From Betaproteobacteria bacterium (GTDB lineage Bacteria; Pseudomonadota; Gammaproteobacteria; Burkholderiales; Rhodocyclaceae), in the NCBI GenBank assembly GCA_012026885.1, contig VEPL01000008.1, forward strand, positions 1 through 64,000: a DNA stretch of 64,000 nucleotides, given 5' to 3'. Made by a program: the position numbers and the translations under genes. Position 1 is the first letter of the stretch; every line of letters begins with the position of its first letter. Below the pieces are notes generated by a model that worked only from the letters and a program-made list of their open reading frames with translations, had not been told where the DNA came from and did no database searches. Positions 25,537 to 32,727 of this stretch are shown here, in pieces.

Positions 25537-25565
25537 AAAAAGCCCCGCGCCACGCGGCGCGGGGC
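25537..25565 (-). terminator. Rho-independent terminator after binding-protein gene
   Basis: A perfect 10-bp GC-rich stem (25542-25551 with 25556-25565) with a four-base loop is followed on the minus strand by TTTTTCTCC. It begins eight bases after the stop of the periplasmic binding protein and lies before livF. Partial read-through would be needed for livF unless it has its own promoter. Confidence 0.82.
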
Positions 25566-25573
25566 GGCTTGCC

Positions 25574-26905
25574 TTACTGCTTGCACTGCTCGGGCGTACG
25601 CGGGGTAATCTTCTTTTCCTCGGCGTACTTGCGCGAAGCGGTAAGAACCATGCCGCGCAGCAGCTTGTCGTCAGCCTGGTACCAGTCGGTGCCCGGCACC
25701 CACTTGCTGCCGTCCCAGGTCTGGACACGTACCCAAGACGATCCCATGTGGTCGAGGCAGGAGGTCTGCACCGGACGCATGACGCCAGCGAAGCCCATGG
25801 CGTCGAGCGTCTTCTGGTCGAGGTTGAGGTTCTCGAGGCCCCAGCGCACCTGCTCGCCGGTCATGACCTTGCCCTTGCCGTAGCGCTCCTGCGCCTTGCG
25901 CACACCTTCGACGGCCACCATCGAAGAGATCAGGCCGCGCATGTAGAGCACCGAGCCGACTTCTTCCTTGGCGCCCGTCCCCTGGCCCTTGGCATGCACC
26001 TTCTCGAGCATGTCCTTGACCACCTTGGAGTTCGGCTCGGCGGAATGCTGCAGGGTCAGCGCCTGGTAGCCCTTGGCGCCGGCGGCGACGTCCTTGACGT
26101 CAGGCTCCGCACCAGCCCACCAGACACCGAGCATCTTCTCGCGCGGGAAACCGGTCGCCTGCGCTTCCTTGAGCGCGGTCGAGTTCATGACACCCCAGCC
26201 CCAGAGCAGCACGTTGTCCGGGCGGTTCTGGCGGATCTGCAGCCAGGTCGCCTTCTGCTCGACGCCCGGATGGGCGACCGGCAGGAGGATCAGTTCGAAG
26301 CCATGCATCTTGGCCCGTTCCTGCAACATCGGGATCGGCTCCTTGCCGAACGGGCTGTCGTGGTAAACGAGCGCGATCTTCTTGCCCTTCAGCTTGTCGA
26401 GGCCGCCGGCCTGCTTGCCGATATGCTGGATAGCCACGTCGGCAGCGACCCAGTAGGTGCCGAGCAAGGGGAAATTCCAGGTGAAAACCGACCCATCCTG
26501 CGACTCGCTGCGGCCATAGCCGGCAGTTACCAGAGGAATCTTGTCGACCGGCGCCTTGTCGGTCAACGCGAAGGTGACGCCGGTGGACAGCGGCTGGAAC
26601 ACCGTCGCGCCCTTGCCCTTCAAGCGCTCGTAGCACTCGACGCCGCGGTCGGTGGCATAGCCGAACTCGCACTCCTCGAAGGAGATCTTGACACCGTTGA
26701 CCCCGCCATTGGCGTTAACCAGCTTGAGGTAATCGATGTAGCCGTTCGCCCAGGGGTTACCGTTGGCGGCGTAGGCACCGGTGCGATACACCAGCACCGG
26801 GAAGAACTGCTCCTTCGCCTGGGCGAAGGCGGCGGTCGACGTCACGGCGGACGTCATTCCGATGGCGGCCAGCGATGCGGCCAGGGCAAGCGAACGTATT
26901 TTCAT
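25574..26905 (-). CDS. Periplasmic ABC substrate-binding protein, LIV-type
   Basis: This 443-residue type I binding protein has a cleavable signal peptide (AFA at about 27-29) and no lipobox, unlike the livK protein at 9534-10760. Mature landmarks are FFPVLVYRTGAYAANGNPWANGY near 35, FEECEFGYATDRGVECYERL near 75 and IQHIGKQAGGLDKLKGKK near 165. These resemble the larger Liv-type binding proteins found with aromatic-acid CoA ligases. ATG 26905 follows GGAGGA. It would deliver the ligand to LivHM encoded upstream. The ligand is unknown; the larger size and differing pocket residues argue against a plain leucine binder. Confidence 0.87.
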   Translation of the reverse strand: MKIRSLALAASLAAIGMTSAVTSTAAFAQAKEQFFPVLVYRTGAYAANGNPWANGYIDYLKLVNANGGVNGVKISFEECEFGYATDRGVECYERLKGKGATVFQPLSTGVTFALTDKAPVDKIPLVTAGYGRSESQDGSVFTWNFPLLGTYWVAADVAIQHIGKQAGGLDKLKGKKIALVYHDSPFGKEPIPMLQERAKMHGFELILLPVAHPGVEQKATWLQIRQNRPDNVLLWGWGVMNSTALKEAQATGFPREKMLGVWWAGAEPDVKDVAAGAKGYQALTLQHSAEPNSKVVKDMLEKVHAKGQGTGAKEEVGSVLYMRGLISSMVAVEGVRKAQERYGKGKVMTGEQVRWGLENLNLDQKTLDAMGFAGVMRPVQTSCLDHMGSSWVRVQTWDGSKWVPGTDWYQADDKLLRGMVLTASRKYAEEKKITPRTPEQCKQ

Positions 26906-26969
26906 GAGTCTCCTCCAGGGTGTGGATGTAATGTGATGCACTTGCGGTTGGTGTCAGGATGCAGCCCGG

Positions 26970-28046
26970 TCAGTGGGGGAAGGGCCAGAGACGCAGCTTC
27001 TCCTTGCTCGTTGCCCACAAACGGGCCAGTCCATGGGGCTCGACGATCAGGAAGAAGACGATCAAGGCCCCAAAGATGATCAACTCCGCGTGCGAGACCG
27101 CGGCAGTCGAGATGGAAATCCCGACCAGCCTGCCGAGGACCGGCAGGAACTGGTTGAGAAAAATGGGCAGAACGACGATGAAGGCAGCGCCGAAGAAGCT
27201 GCCGACGATTGAGCCGAGCCCGCCGATGATGACCATGAACAGCAACTGGAAGGAGCGGTCCACCGAGAACGCCGCCGGTTCCCACGAGCCGAGGTGGACG
27301 AAGCCCCACATGGCGCCGGCAACGCCGACGAAGAAGGAACTCACGGCAAAGGCCGACAGCTTGGCCCACATCGGGCGGATGCCGATGACCTCGGCGGCGA
27401 CGTCCATGTCGCGGATCGCCATCCACTGGCGGCCGATCGAGGCGCGTGTCAGGTTCTTGGCCAGGAAGCCGAAGACCACGAGCATGCCGAGGCAGAAGAG
27501 GTATTTTTCGGCCGGCGCGTCGACGTTCCAGCCGAAGAAATCGAGATTCGACACCGACACCGATCCCGAAGACGAATCGTTGGTGAACCACTTGATGCGC
27601 AGGAAGGCCCAATCCCAGAAAAACTGGGCGGCGAGCGTCGCCACCGCTAGGTAAAGGCCGCGCACGCGCAGGCTGGGAATACCGAAGATGATGCCCATCG
27701 CCGCCGATGTCAGGCCGCCGAGCAGGAGCGCGGCAAGGAGCGGCATGCCGTCGACGCGGATCAGGAAGTTGTACGCCGCATAGGCGCCGATCGCCATGAA
27801 CGCCCCGGCGCCCAGCGTGATCTGACCGCAGTAGCCGACCAGCAGGTTGACGCCGAGTGCGGCGAGCGACAGGATCAGGAAGGGGATGAGGATAGCGCGG
27901 AACATGTATTCGTCCGCCAGCAAAGGTACGCCGACGAAGGCGAAGGCGATGATGGCGATCACCGCCCAGCGGTCCTGGGCGATCGGGAAGATCTGCTGGT
28001 CGGCGCCGTAGGAAGTCTTGAACTGGCCGTTTTCGCGGTAAATCAC
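26970..28046 (-). CDS. LIV-type ABC transporter permease LivM, second system
   Basis: This 358-residue permease has LivM features: LAALGVNLLVGYCGQITLGAG near residue 62, PSLRVRGLYLAVATLAAQFF near 125, the cytoplasmic loop GRQWMAIRDMDVAAEVIGI near 215, and GFVHLGSW. About ten hydrophobic segments are visible. The N-terminus (about 25 residues) is an extra hydrophilic stretch compared with classical LivM. The start is GTG at 28046. It sits 103 bases after livH, a spacer that contains two hairpins. Confidence 0.88.
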   Translation of the reverse strand: MIYRENGQFKTSYGADQQIFPIAQDRWAVIAIIAFAFVGVPLLADEYMFRAILIPFLILSLAALGVNLLVGYCGQITLGAGAFMAIGAYAAYNFLIRVDGMPLLAALLLGGLTSAAMGIIFGIPSLRVRGLYLAVATLAAQFFWDWAFLRIKWFTNDSSSGSVSVSNLDFFGWNVDAPAEKYLFCLGMLVVFGFLAKNLTRASIGRQWMAIRDMDVAAEVIGIRPMWAKLSAFAVSSFFVGVAGAMWGFVHLGSWEPAAFSVDRSFQLLFMVIIGGLGSIVGSFFGAAFIVVLPIFLNQFLPVLGRLVGISISTAAVSHAELIIFGALIVFFLIVEPHGLARLWATSKEKLRLWPFPH

Positions 28047-28102
28047 GTTGTTTCTCCAGAATCCATACGGACGATGATTTTTTGGCTACGGCCGCTGGCG
28101 CT

Positions 28103-28121
28103 TAACTTGCTGCGCAAGTTA
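28103..28121 (-). repeat. 8-bp inverted repeat in livH-livM spacer
   Basis: TAACTTGC and GCAAGTTA flank a three-base loop. No T-run follows on the minus strand, so it is not a standard terminator. It could stabilise mRNA or be a regulator site between livH and livM. Confidence 0.4.
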
Positions 28122-28131
28122 GCCTCCGCCG

Positions 28132-28171
28132 AAAGATCATTGCCCGCGTTCATACGCGGTCAATGATCTTT
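28132..28171 (-). repeat. Long hairpin spanning livH stop codon
   Basis: An 11-bp arm (28132-28142 with 28161-28171) continues through one mismatch into a 5-bp stem (28144-28148 with 28155-28159) closing a six-base loop. The livH stop (28150-28152) lies in the loop, so translation termination would disturb the fold. No T-run follows. A role in differential expression or mRNA stability is possible. Confidence 0.6.
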
Positions 28172-29079
28172 TCGCCGAACAGGCCCTGCGGCCGGAACAG
28201 CAGGAAGACGAGGGCGAGCATGTAGGCGAACCAGATCTCGATGCCGCCGCCGACGTAGGGCCCGAGAAACACTTCCGACAGTTTCTCGCCGACGCCGATG
28301 ATGAGGCCGCCGATGATGGCGCCCGGCACCGAAGTCAGGCCGCCGAGGATGACCACCGGCAGCGCACGCAGCGCTACCGTCGCCAGGGAGAACTGGACGC
28401 CGAGCTTGGAGCCCCAGATGATGCCGGCGACCAGGGCGACGACGCCGGCCACGCACCAGACGATGACCCAGATGCGGTTGAGCGGGATGCCGATCGACAG
28501 CGCCGCCTGATGGTCGTCGGCCACCGCGCGCAACGCACGGCCCGTGGAGGTCTTCTGGAAGAAGATCGAAAGCGCGGCAACCAGGCAGGCGGCGACCAGC
28601 GCGGCGATGAAGTCCTCCTTGTTGATCAGGATGCCGCCTTCGAACACGTTCTCGAACATCATCACCGGGTCCTTGGGCATGCCGACGTCGATGTTGTAGA
28701 TCTCGCTGCCGAAAATCGTCTGGCCGACCCCCTCCAGCACGTAGGTGATGCCGAGCGTCGCCATCAGCAGCGTCGCGCCTTCCTGATTGACCAGGTTGCG
28801 CAGCGCCAGGCGTTCGATCACCCAGGCGACGACGAACATCACGCCGCCGGCGGCGATGAAGGCGAGGATATTGGCGACCAGCAGGCTGTCGCCGCCGAGC
28901 GCCGCGTTGAACCATTCGGAGAAGCGCGCCATCGCCAGCGCGGCGAAGAGGACCATCGCCCCCTGCGCGAAGTTGAAGACGCCGGATGCCTTGTAGATCA
29001 GCACGAAGCCGAGGGCGACCAGCGAATAGAGCATGCCGGCCATGAGGCCGCCGATCAGGGTTTCGAGGAAGAATGCCAT
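28150..29079 (-). CDS. LIV-type ABC transporter permease LivH, second system
   Basis: This 309-residue permease begins MAFFLETLIGGLMAGMLYSL, with GFVLIYKASGVFNFAQGAMV typical of the LivH group. The EAA-like loop GRALRAVADDHQAALSIGI lies near residue 190 and GLTSVPGAIIGGLIIGVGE near 255. About eight hydrophobic segments are seen. It follows livG by 12 bases. The 3' end of the gene forms half of a strong hairpin that includes the stop codon. Confidence 0.88.
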   Translation of the reverse strand: MAFFLETLIGGLMAGMLYSLVALGFVLIYKASGVFNFAQGAMVLFAALAMARFSEWFNAALGGDSLLVANILAFIAAGGVMFVVAWVIERLALRNLVNQEGATLLMATLGITYVLEGVGQTIFGSEIYNIDVGMPKDPVMMFENVFEGGILINKEDFIAALVAACLVAALSIFFQKTSTGRALRAVADDHQAALSIGIPLNRIWVIVWCVAGVVALVAGIIWGSKLGVQFSLATVALRALPVVILGGLTSVPGAIIGGLIIGVGEKLSEVFLGPYVGGGIEIWFAYMLALVFLLFRPQGLFGEKIIDRV

Positions 29080-29091
29080 CGCGCGCTCCGC

Positions 29092-29874
29092 TTAGTGGCC
29101 AGCGCCCAGGTAGGCCTTGATGACCTCCGGGCTGGAACGGACTTCGTCGGGGAGGCCATCGCCGATCTTCTTGCCGTAGTCGAGAACGACGACGCGATCG
29201 GAAATGTCCATGACGACACCCATGTCGTGCTCGATCAGCACGATGGTGGTGCCGAACTGGTCGTTGACGTCGAGGATGAAGCGGCACATGTCCTGCTTTT
29301 CCTCGACGTTCATGCCCGCCATCGGTTCGTCGAGGAGCAGGATCTTCGGCTCCATCGCCAGCGCGCGACCGAGGTCGACACGCTTCTGCAGGCCGTAGGG
29401 CAGGCGGCCGACCGGCGTCTTGCGGATGTGCTGGATCTCGAGGAAGTCGATGATCTCCTCGACCTTCTTCCGGTGGGCGATTTCCTCGTTGCGCGCCGGA
29501 CCCCACCAGATCGCCTGCAACAGCAGGTTGCTCTTCATCTTGAGGGTACGCCCGGTCATGATGTTGTCGAGCACGCTCATGCCCTTGAACAGGGCGATGT
29601 TCTGGAAGGTGCGCGAAATGCCCTGGGCGGCTGCCAGGTGCGGATCCATCTGCTTGCGCTCCTGACCGTGGAAGAAGATCTTCCCGTCCTGCGGATGGTA
29701 GACACCGTTGATGACATTGAGCATCGAGCTCTTGCCGGCGCCATTGGGGCCGATGATGGCGCGTACCTCGTGTTCGCGGACATCGAAGGAAATGTCGGTC
29801 AGCGCCTTGACGCCGCCGAAACGGAGCGAAATGTTCTGGAGGTCGAGGACGACGTCGCCAATCTTCTTGCTCAT
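29092..29874 (-). CDS. LIV-type ABC transporter ATPase LivG, second system
   Basis: This 260-residue ATPase has Walker A GPNGAGKSSMLN, signature LPYGLQKRVDLGRAL (GLQ in place of GGQ), Walker B ILLLDEPMAGMN and IVLIEHDMGVVM. It is therefore LivG-like and of the subtype that accompanies acyl-CoA ligases. It starts two bases after the stop of the ligase gene, which implies one transcript and probably translational coupling. It pairs with the LivF at 24709-25521. Confidence 0.88.
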   Translation of the reverse strand: MSKKIGDVVLDLQNISLRFGGVKALTDISFDVREHEVRAIIGPNGAGKSSMLNVINGVYHPQDGKIFFHGQERKQMDPHLAAAQGISRTFQNIALFKGMSVLDNIMTGRTLKMKSNLLLQAIWWGPARNEEIAHRKKVEEIIDFLEIQHIRKTPVGRLPYGLQKRVDLGRALAMEPKILLLDEPMAGMNVEEKQDMCRFILDVNDQFGTTIVLIEHDMGVVMDISDRVVVLDYGKKIGDGLPDEVRSSPEVIKAYLGAGH

Positions 29875-29876
29875 GG

Positions 29877-31844
29877 TCAGGCCGCCCTCTTCACGATCGG
29901 GAAAGTCTTGGCATCGACGATCTTCAGGTCAGCCGCCACTTTGCCGCGGCGGCCATCCTCGAACTTGACCTCGGTCTCGATGAACTGGGTGGCCTTGCCG
30001 CCGTAGAGCGCATCGATCAGAACCGCATACTTGTCGGCGACGAAATTGCGGCGCACCTTGCGCGTGCGGGTCAACTCGTCATCATCAGGATCCAGCTCCT
30101 TGTGCAGGACGAGGAAGCGATGGATCTGCGAATCGGCGACCATGCTGTCATGCGCGAGGTCGGCGTTGACCTTCTCGACGCATTCGCGGATCAGCTCGCA
30201 GACCTCCGGCTTGCCGGCCAGGTCGGTATAACCTGAATAGGCGATGCCGCGCCGCTCGGCCCAGTTGCCGACCGCCCCGACGTCGATGTTGATGAAGGCG
30301 CAGACCATCTCGCGGTCGTGCCCGAAGCAGACGACCTCCTTGATGTGCTGGAAGAACTTCAGCTTGTTCTCGATATAGTTCGGCGCGAACATCGAGCCGT
30401 TGTGCAGCTTGCCGACGTCCTTGGCGCGGTCGATGATCTTGAGGTGGCCGTCATCGTCGATGAAGCCGGCGTCGCCGGTCATGAACCAGCCGTCGGCGTT
30501 GATCGTCTCCGCCGTGGCGTCCGGTCGCTTGTAGTAGCCCTTGAGCAGCATCGGACCCTTGACGAGTACCTCGCCGTTGTCGGCGATCTTGATCTCGACG
30601 CCCGGCGCCGGCGCACCGACGGTATCGGCCTTGACCTGGCCGTCGGGCTGCAGGCAGACATAGGCGCAGGTTTCGGTCTGGCCGTAGAGCTGCTTCAGGT
30701 TGATGCCGATCGAGCGGTAGAAGCTGAACAGCTCCGGCCCGATCGCGGCGCCGGCCGTATAGGCGACGCGGATGCGGTTCATGCCGAGCACGTTGCGCAA
30801 CGGCCCGTAGATGATCAGGTTGCCCAGCCAGTACTGGAAGCGGTCGCCCGCCCCCACCGAATTGCCGTCGAGGATATCGCCGCCGCAGCGCTTGGCGACC
30901 GCCATGAAATGGTGGAAGAGGCGCTGCTTCAGCTTGCCGGCATCCTCCATGCGGATCATGACCTGGGTGAGCAACCCCTCGAAAACCCGGGGCGGCGCGA
31001 AGTAGTAGGTGGGGCCGATCTCGCGCAGGTCGTTCATCACGGTATCGGCCGACTCCGGGCAATTGATCGTGAAGCCGCAGACCAGGGCCTGCGCGAACGA
31101 GAACAGGTGGTCGCCGACCCAGGCCATCGGCAGATAGGAGAGAATGTCGCCGTCGGCGGTCATGCGATCCACCTGGATGCCGCCCTGGGCCGCAGCGATG
31201 AAGGCGGCATGGGTCTGGCAGACGCCCTTCGGCTTGCCGGTGGTGCCCGAGGTGTAAAGCATTACCGAGACGTCGTCGAAATGCCCCTGTTCGATTTCGC
31301 CCGCGAGGAAATCAGGGTGATTGCGGTCGTGGATGCGCCCCATCGCCATCAGTTCGTGAACGTCGTGCAGGAAGGGCTGGTTGTAGTGACGCATGCCGCG
31401 CGGATCGTCATAGACGATGTGCTCGAGGGTGCCGACGCGGTCCTTGATCTCGAGGAGCTTGTCCACCTGCTCCTGGTCCTCGACGATGGCGAAGCGGACG
31501 CCCGCGTCCTGCAGCACGAACAGCATCTCGTCGGCCACCGCGTCCTGGTAGAGCGGCACCGGCACGCCGCCAAGGCATTGCGCGGCGGTCATCATCATGT
31601 ACAGGTGCGGACGGTTGTCGCCGATGATCGCGAGGTTGTCACCGCGCTTGAAGCCGAGCTCGGCCAGGCCGCAGGCCAGCGCACGGACCCGTTCGGCAAC
31701 ATCGGCCCAACTCCAGGTCTGCCAGATGCCGAGGTGTTTTTCCCGCATGGCCGGCGCCTGCGGCCGCATGCGCGCATGGTTAAGCAACAGCCGCGGGAAG
31801 GTATGCAACCCATCCGGCGCGGCGATATTCGCCTGCTCGGGCAT
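29877..31844 (-). CDS. Long-chain-type acyl-CoA ligase (AMP-binding)
   Basis: This 655-residue adenylate-forming enzyme has the P-loop MLYTSGTTGKPKG near residue 185, YGQTETCAYV near 390 and the hinge/A8 region WFMTGDAGFIDDDGHLKIIDRAKD near 455. Its length (about 650) matches bacterial very-long-chain acyl-CoA synthetase-like proteins that head ABC-transporter operons, rather than 560-residue FadD. It forms acyl-CoA from a carboxylic acid, ATP and CoA. It is the first gene of the transporter operon, divergent from a Crp/Fnr regulator. ATG 31844 follows GGAGGAG. The acid it activates may be the one imported; this is inference. Confidence 0.88.
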   Translation of the reverse strand: MPEQANIAAPDGLHTFPRLLLNHARMRPQAPAMREKHLGIWQTWSWADVAERVRALACGLAELGFKRGDNLAIIGDNRPHLYMMMTAAQCLGGVPVPLYQDAVADEMLFVLQDAGVRFAIVEDQEQVDKLLEIKDRVGTLEHIVYDDPRGMRHYNQPFLHDVHELMAMGRIHDRNHPDFLAGEIEQGHFDDVSVMLYTSGTTGKPKGVCQTHAAFIAAAQGGIQVDRMTADGDILSYLPMAWVGDHLFSFAQALVCGFTINCPESADTVMNDLREIGPTYYFAPPRVFEGLLTQVMIRMEDAGKLKQRLFHHFMAVAKRCGGDILDGNSVGAGDRFQYWLGNLIIYGPLRNVLGMNRIRVAYTAGAAIGPELFSFYRSIGINLKQLYGQTETCAYVCLQPDGQVKADTVGAPAPGVEIKIADNGEVLVKGPMLLKGYYKRPDATAETINADGWFMTGDAGFIDDDGHLKIIDRAKDVGKLHNGSMFAPNYIENKLKFFQHIKEVVCFGHDREMVCAFINIDVGAVGNWAERRGIAYSGYTDLAGKPEVCELIRECVEKVNADLAHDSMVADSQIHRFLVLHKELDPDDDELTRTRKVRRNFVADKYAVLIDALYGGKATQFIETEVKFEDGRRGKVAADLKIVDAKTFPIVKRAA

Positions 31845-31902
31845 TCGTTAGTCTCCTCCGTGCCGCGTTGCACATGCGCGCGGTCTGACGTTCGTTTGAA
31901 TC

Positions 31903-31931
31903 ATTGTGTCGATTGCCGCCGCCTGCGTAAA
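31903..31931 (-). promoter_or_regulatory. Candidate sigma70 promoter for ligase/ABC operon
   Basis: On the minus strand TTTACG (31926-31931) and CACAAT (31903-31908) are 17 bases apart, four of six matches each to -35 and -10. They lie 59 bases upstream of the ligase start in the 184-base divergent gap. No experimental support. Confidence 0.3.
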
Positions 31932-31992
31932 CATTGCGGTGCACAACGACAATGGCCGATTCGATGGCGCAGTCTAAGCCCAAGCGGGCGCC

Positions 31993-31998
31993 TATAAT
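31993..31998 (+). promoter_or_regulatory. TATAAT -10 element upstream of Crp/Fnr gene
   Basis: A perfect TATAAT lies 30 bases upstream of the TTG start of the regulator. No good -35 is seen at 16-18 bases, so the promoter may depend on an activator. The gap between the divergent genes holds no open frame of note. Confidence 0.35.
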
Positions 31999-32028
31999 TG
32001 TCGCCTGGCAGACATTCGGGAAATATTT

Positions 32029-32703
32029 TTGAACAACGCGGAAGAATTGCTGCGCTCGTCTTCCTGGGGGCGCGCCCTCACCGATGACGAAATGAAGCGG
32101 GCGCTCGCCGGCACTATCGAGCGCAGCTTCAGTGCGGGGGCATTCATCTGCATGAAGGGTGAACCGGTCGACGCCTGGATGGGCATCATCGACGGCCTTG
32201 GCAAGATGGCCAGCCATTGGACGACCGGCAAGACCACCTCGCTGACCGGGATCAGTTCCGGCGGCTGGTTCGGCGAAGGCTCGCTGCTGAAGAACGAGCC
32301 GCGCCGATATGACGTCATGGCGCTGCGCGACACCCGCGTCGCCTTCATGAGCCGATCCACCTTCCACTGGTTGCTCGACCACAGCATCCCGTTCAACCGC
32401 TTCATCATCGCGCAGATCAACGAGCGCCTCGGCCAGTTCATCGGCATGATGGAGAACGAGCGCATGCTCGACACCGACGCGCGCATCGCGCGCGGGCTTG
32501 CCGCCCTGTTCAACCCGGTCCTCTATCCGGGCACCAACCGCCTGCTGCAAATCTCGCAGGAAGAACTCGGCTATCTGGCCGGCGTTTCCCGCCAGCGCGC
32601 CAACCAGGCCCTCAAGGTGCTGGAGGACGCCGGCCTCGTGAAGAGCGAATACGGGGGCATCCTCGTCGTCGACCTCGACGGACTGCGGCGCTTCGGCGAG
32701 TGA
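32029..32703 (+). CDS. Crp/Fnr-family transcriptional regulator
   Basis: This 224-residue regulator has a cNMP-binding-type beta barrel (about 25-125, with SAGAFICMKGEPVDAWMGI and GWFGEGSLL), a dimerisation helix, and a Crp-type HTH (about 165-215, ISQEELGYLAGVSRQRANQAL). No FNR-style N-terminal cysteine cluster is present, so it is not an Fe-S oxygen sensor; the ligand is unknown. The proposed start is TTG at 32029, with weak ribosome-site support. Its position, divergent from the ligase/ABC operon, makes it the likely regulator of that operon. Confidence 0.85.
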   Translation: MNNAEELLRSSSWGRALTDDEMKRALAGTIERSFSAGAFICMKGEPVDAWMGIIDGLGKMASHWTTGKTTSLTGISSGGWFGEGSLLKNEPRRYDVMALRDTRVAFMSRSTFHWLLDHSIPFNRFIIAQINERLGQFIGMMENERMLDTDARIARGLAALFNPVLYPGTNRLLQISQEELGYLAGVSRQRANQALKVLEDAGLVKSEYGGILVVDLDGLRRFGE

Positions 32704-32707
32704 CGGA

Positions 32708-32722
32708 CGGGGCTCTGCCCCG
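32708..32722. terminator. Small hairpin between convergent genes
   Basis: A 6-bp GC stem (32708-32713 with 32717-32722) with a three-base loop fills the 24-base gap between the Crp/Fnr gene and icmF, which converge. No T-run is present, so it may be a weak terminator for either strand. Confidence 0.35.
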
Positions 32723-32727
32723 ACGCC

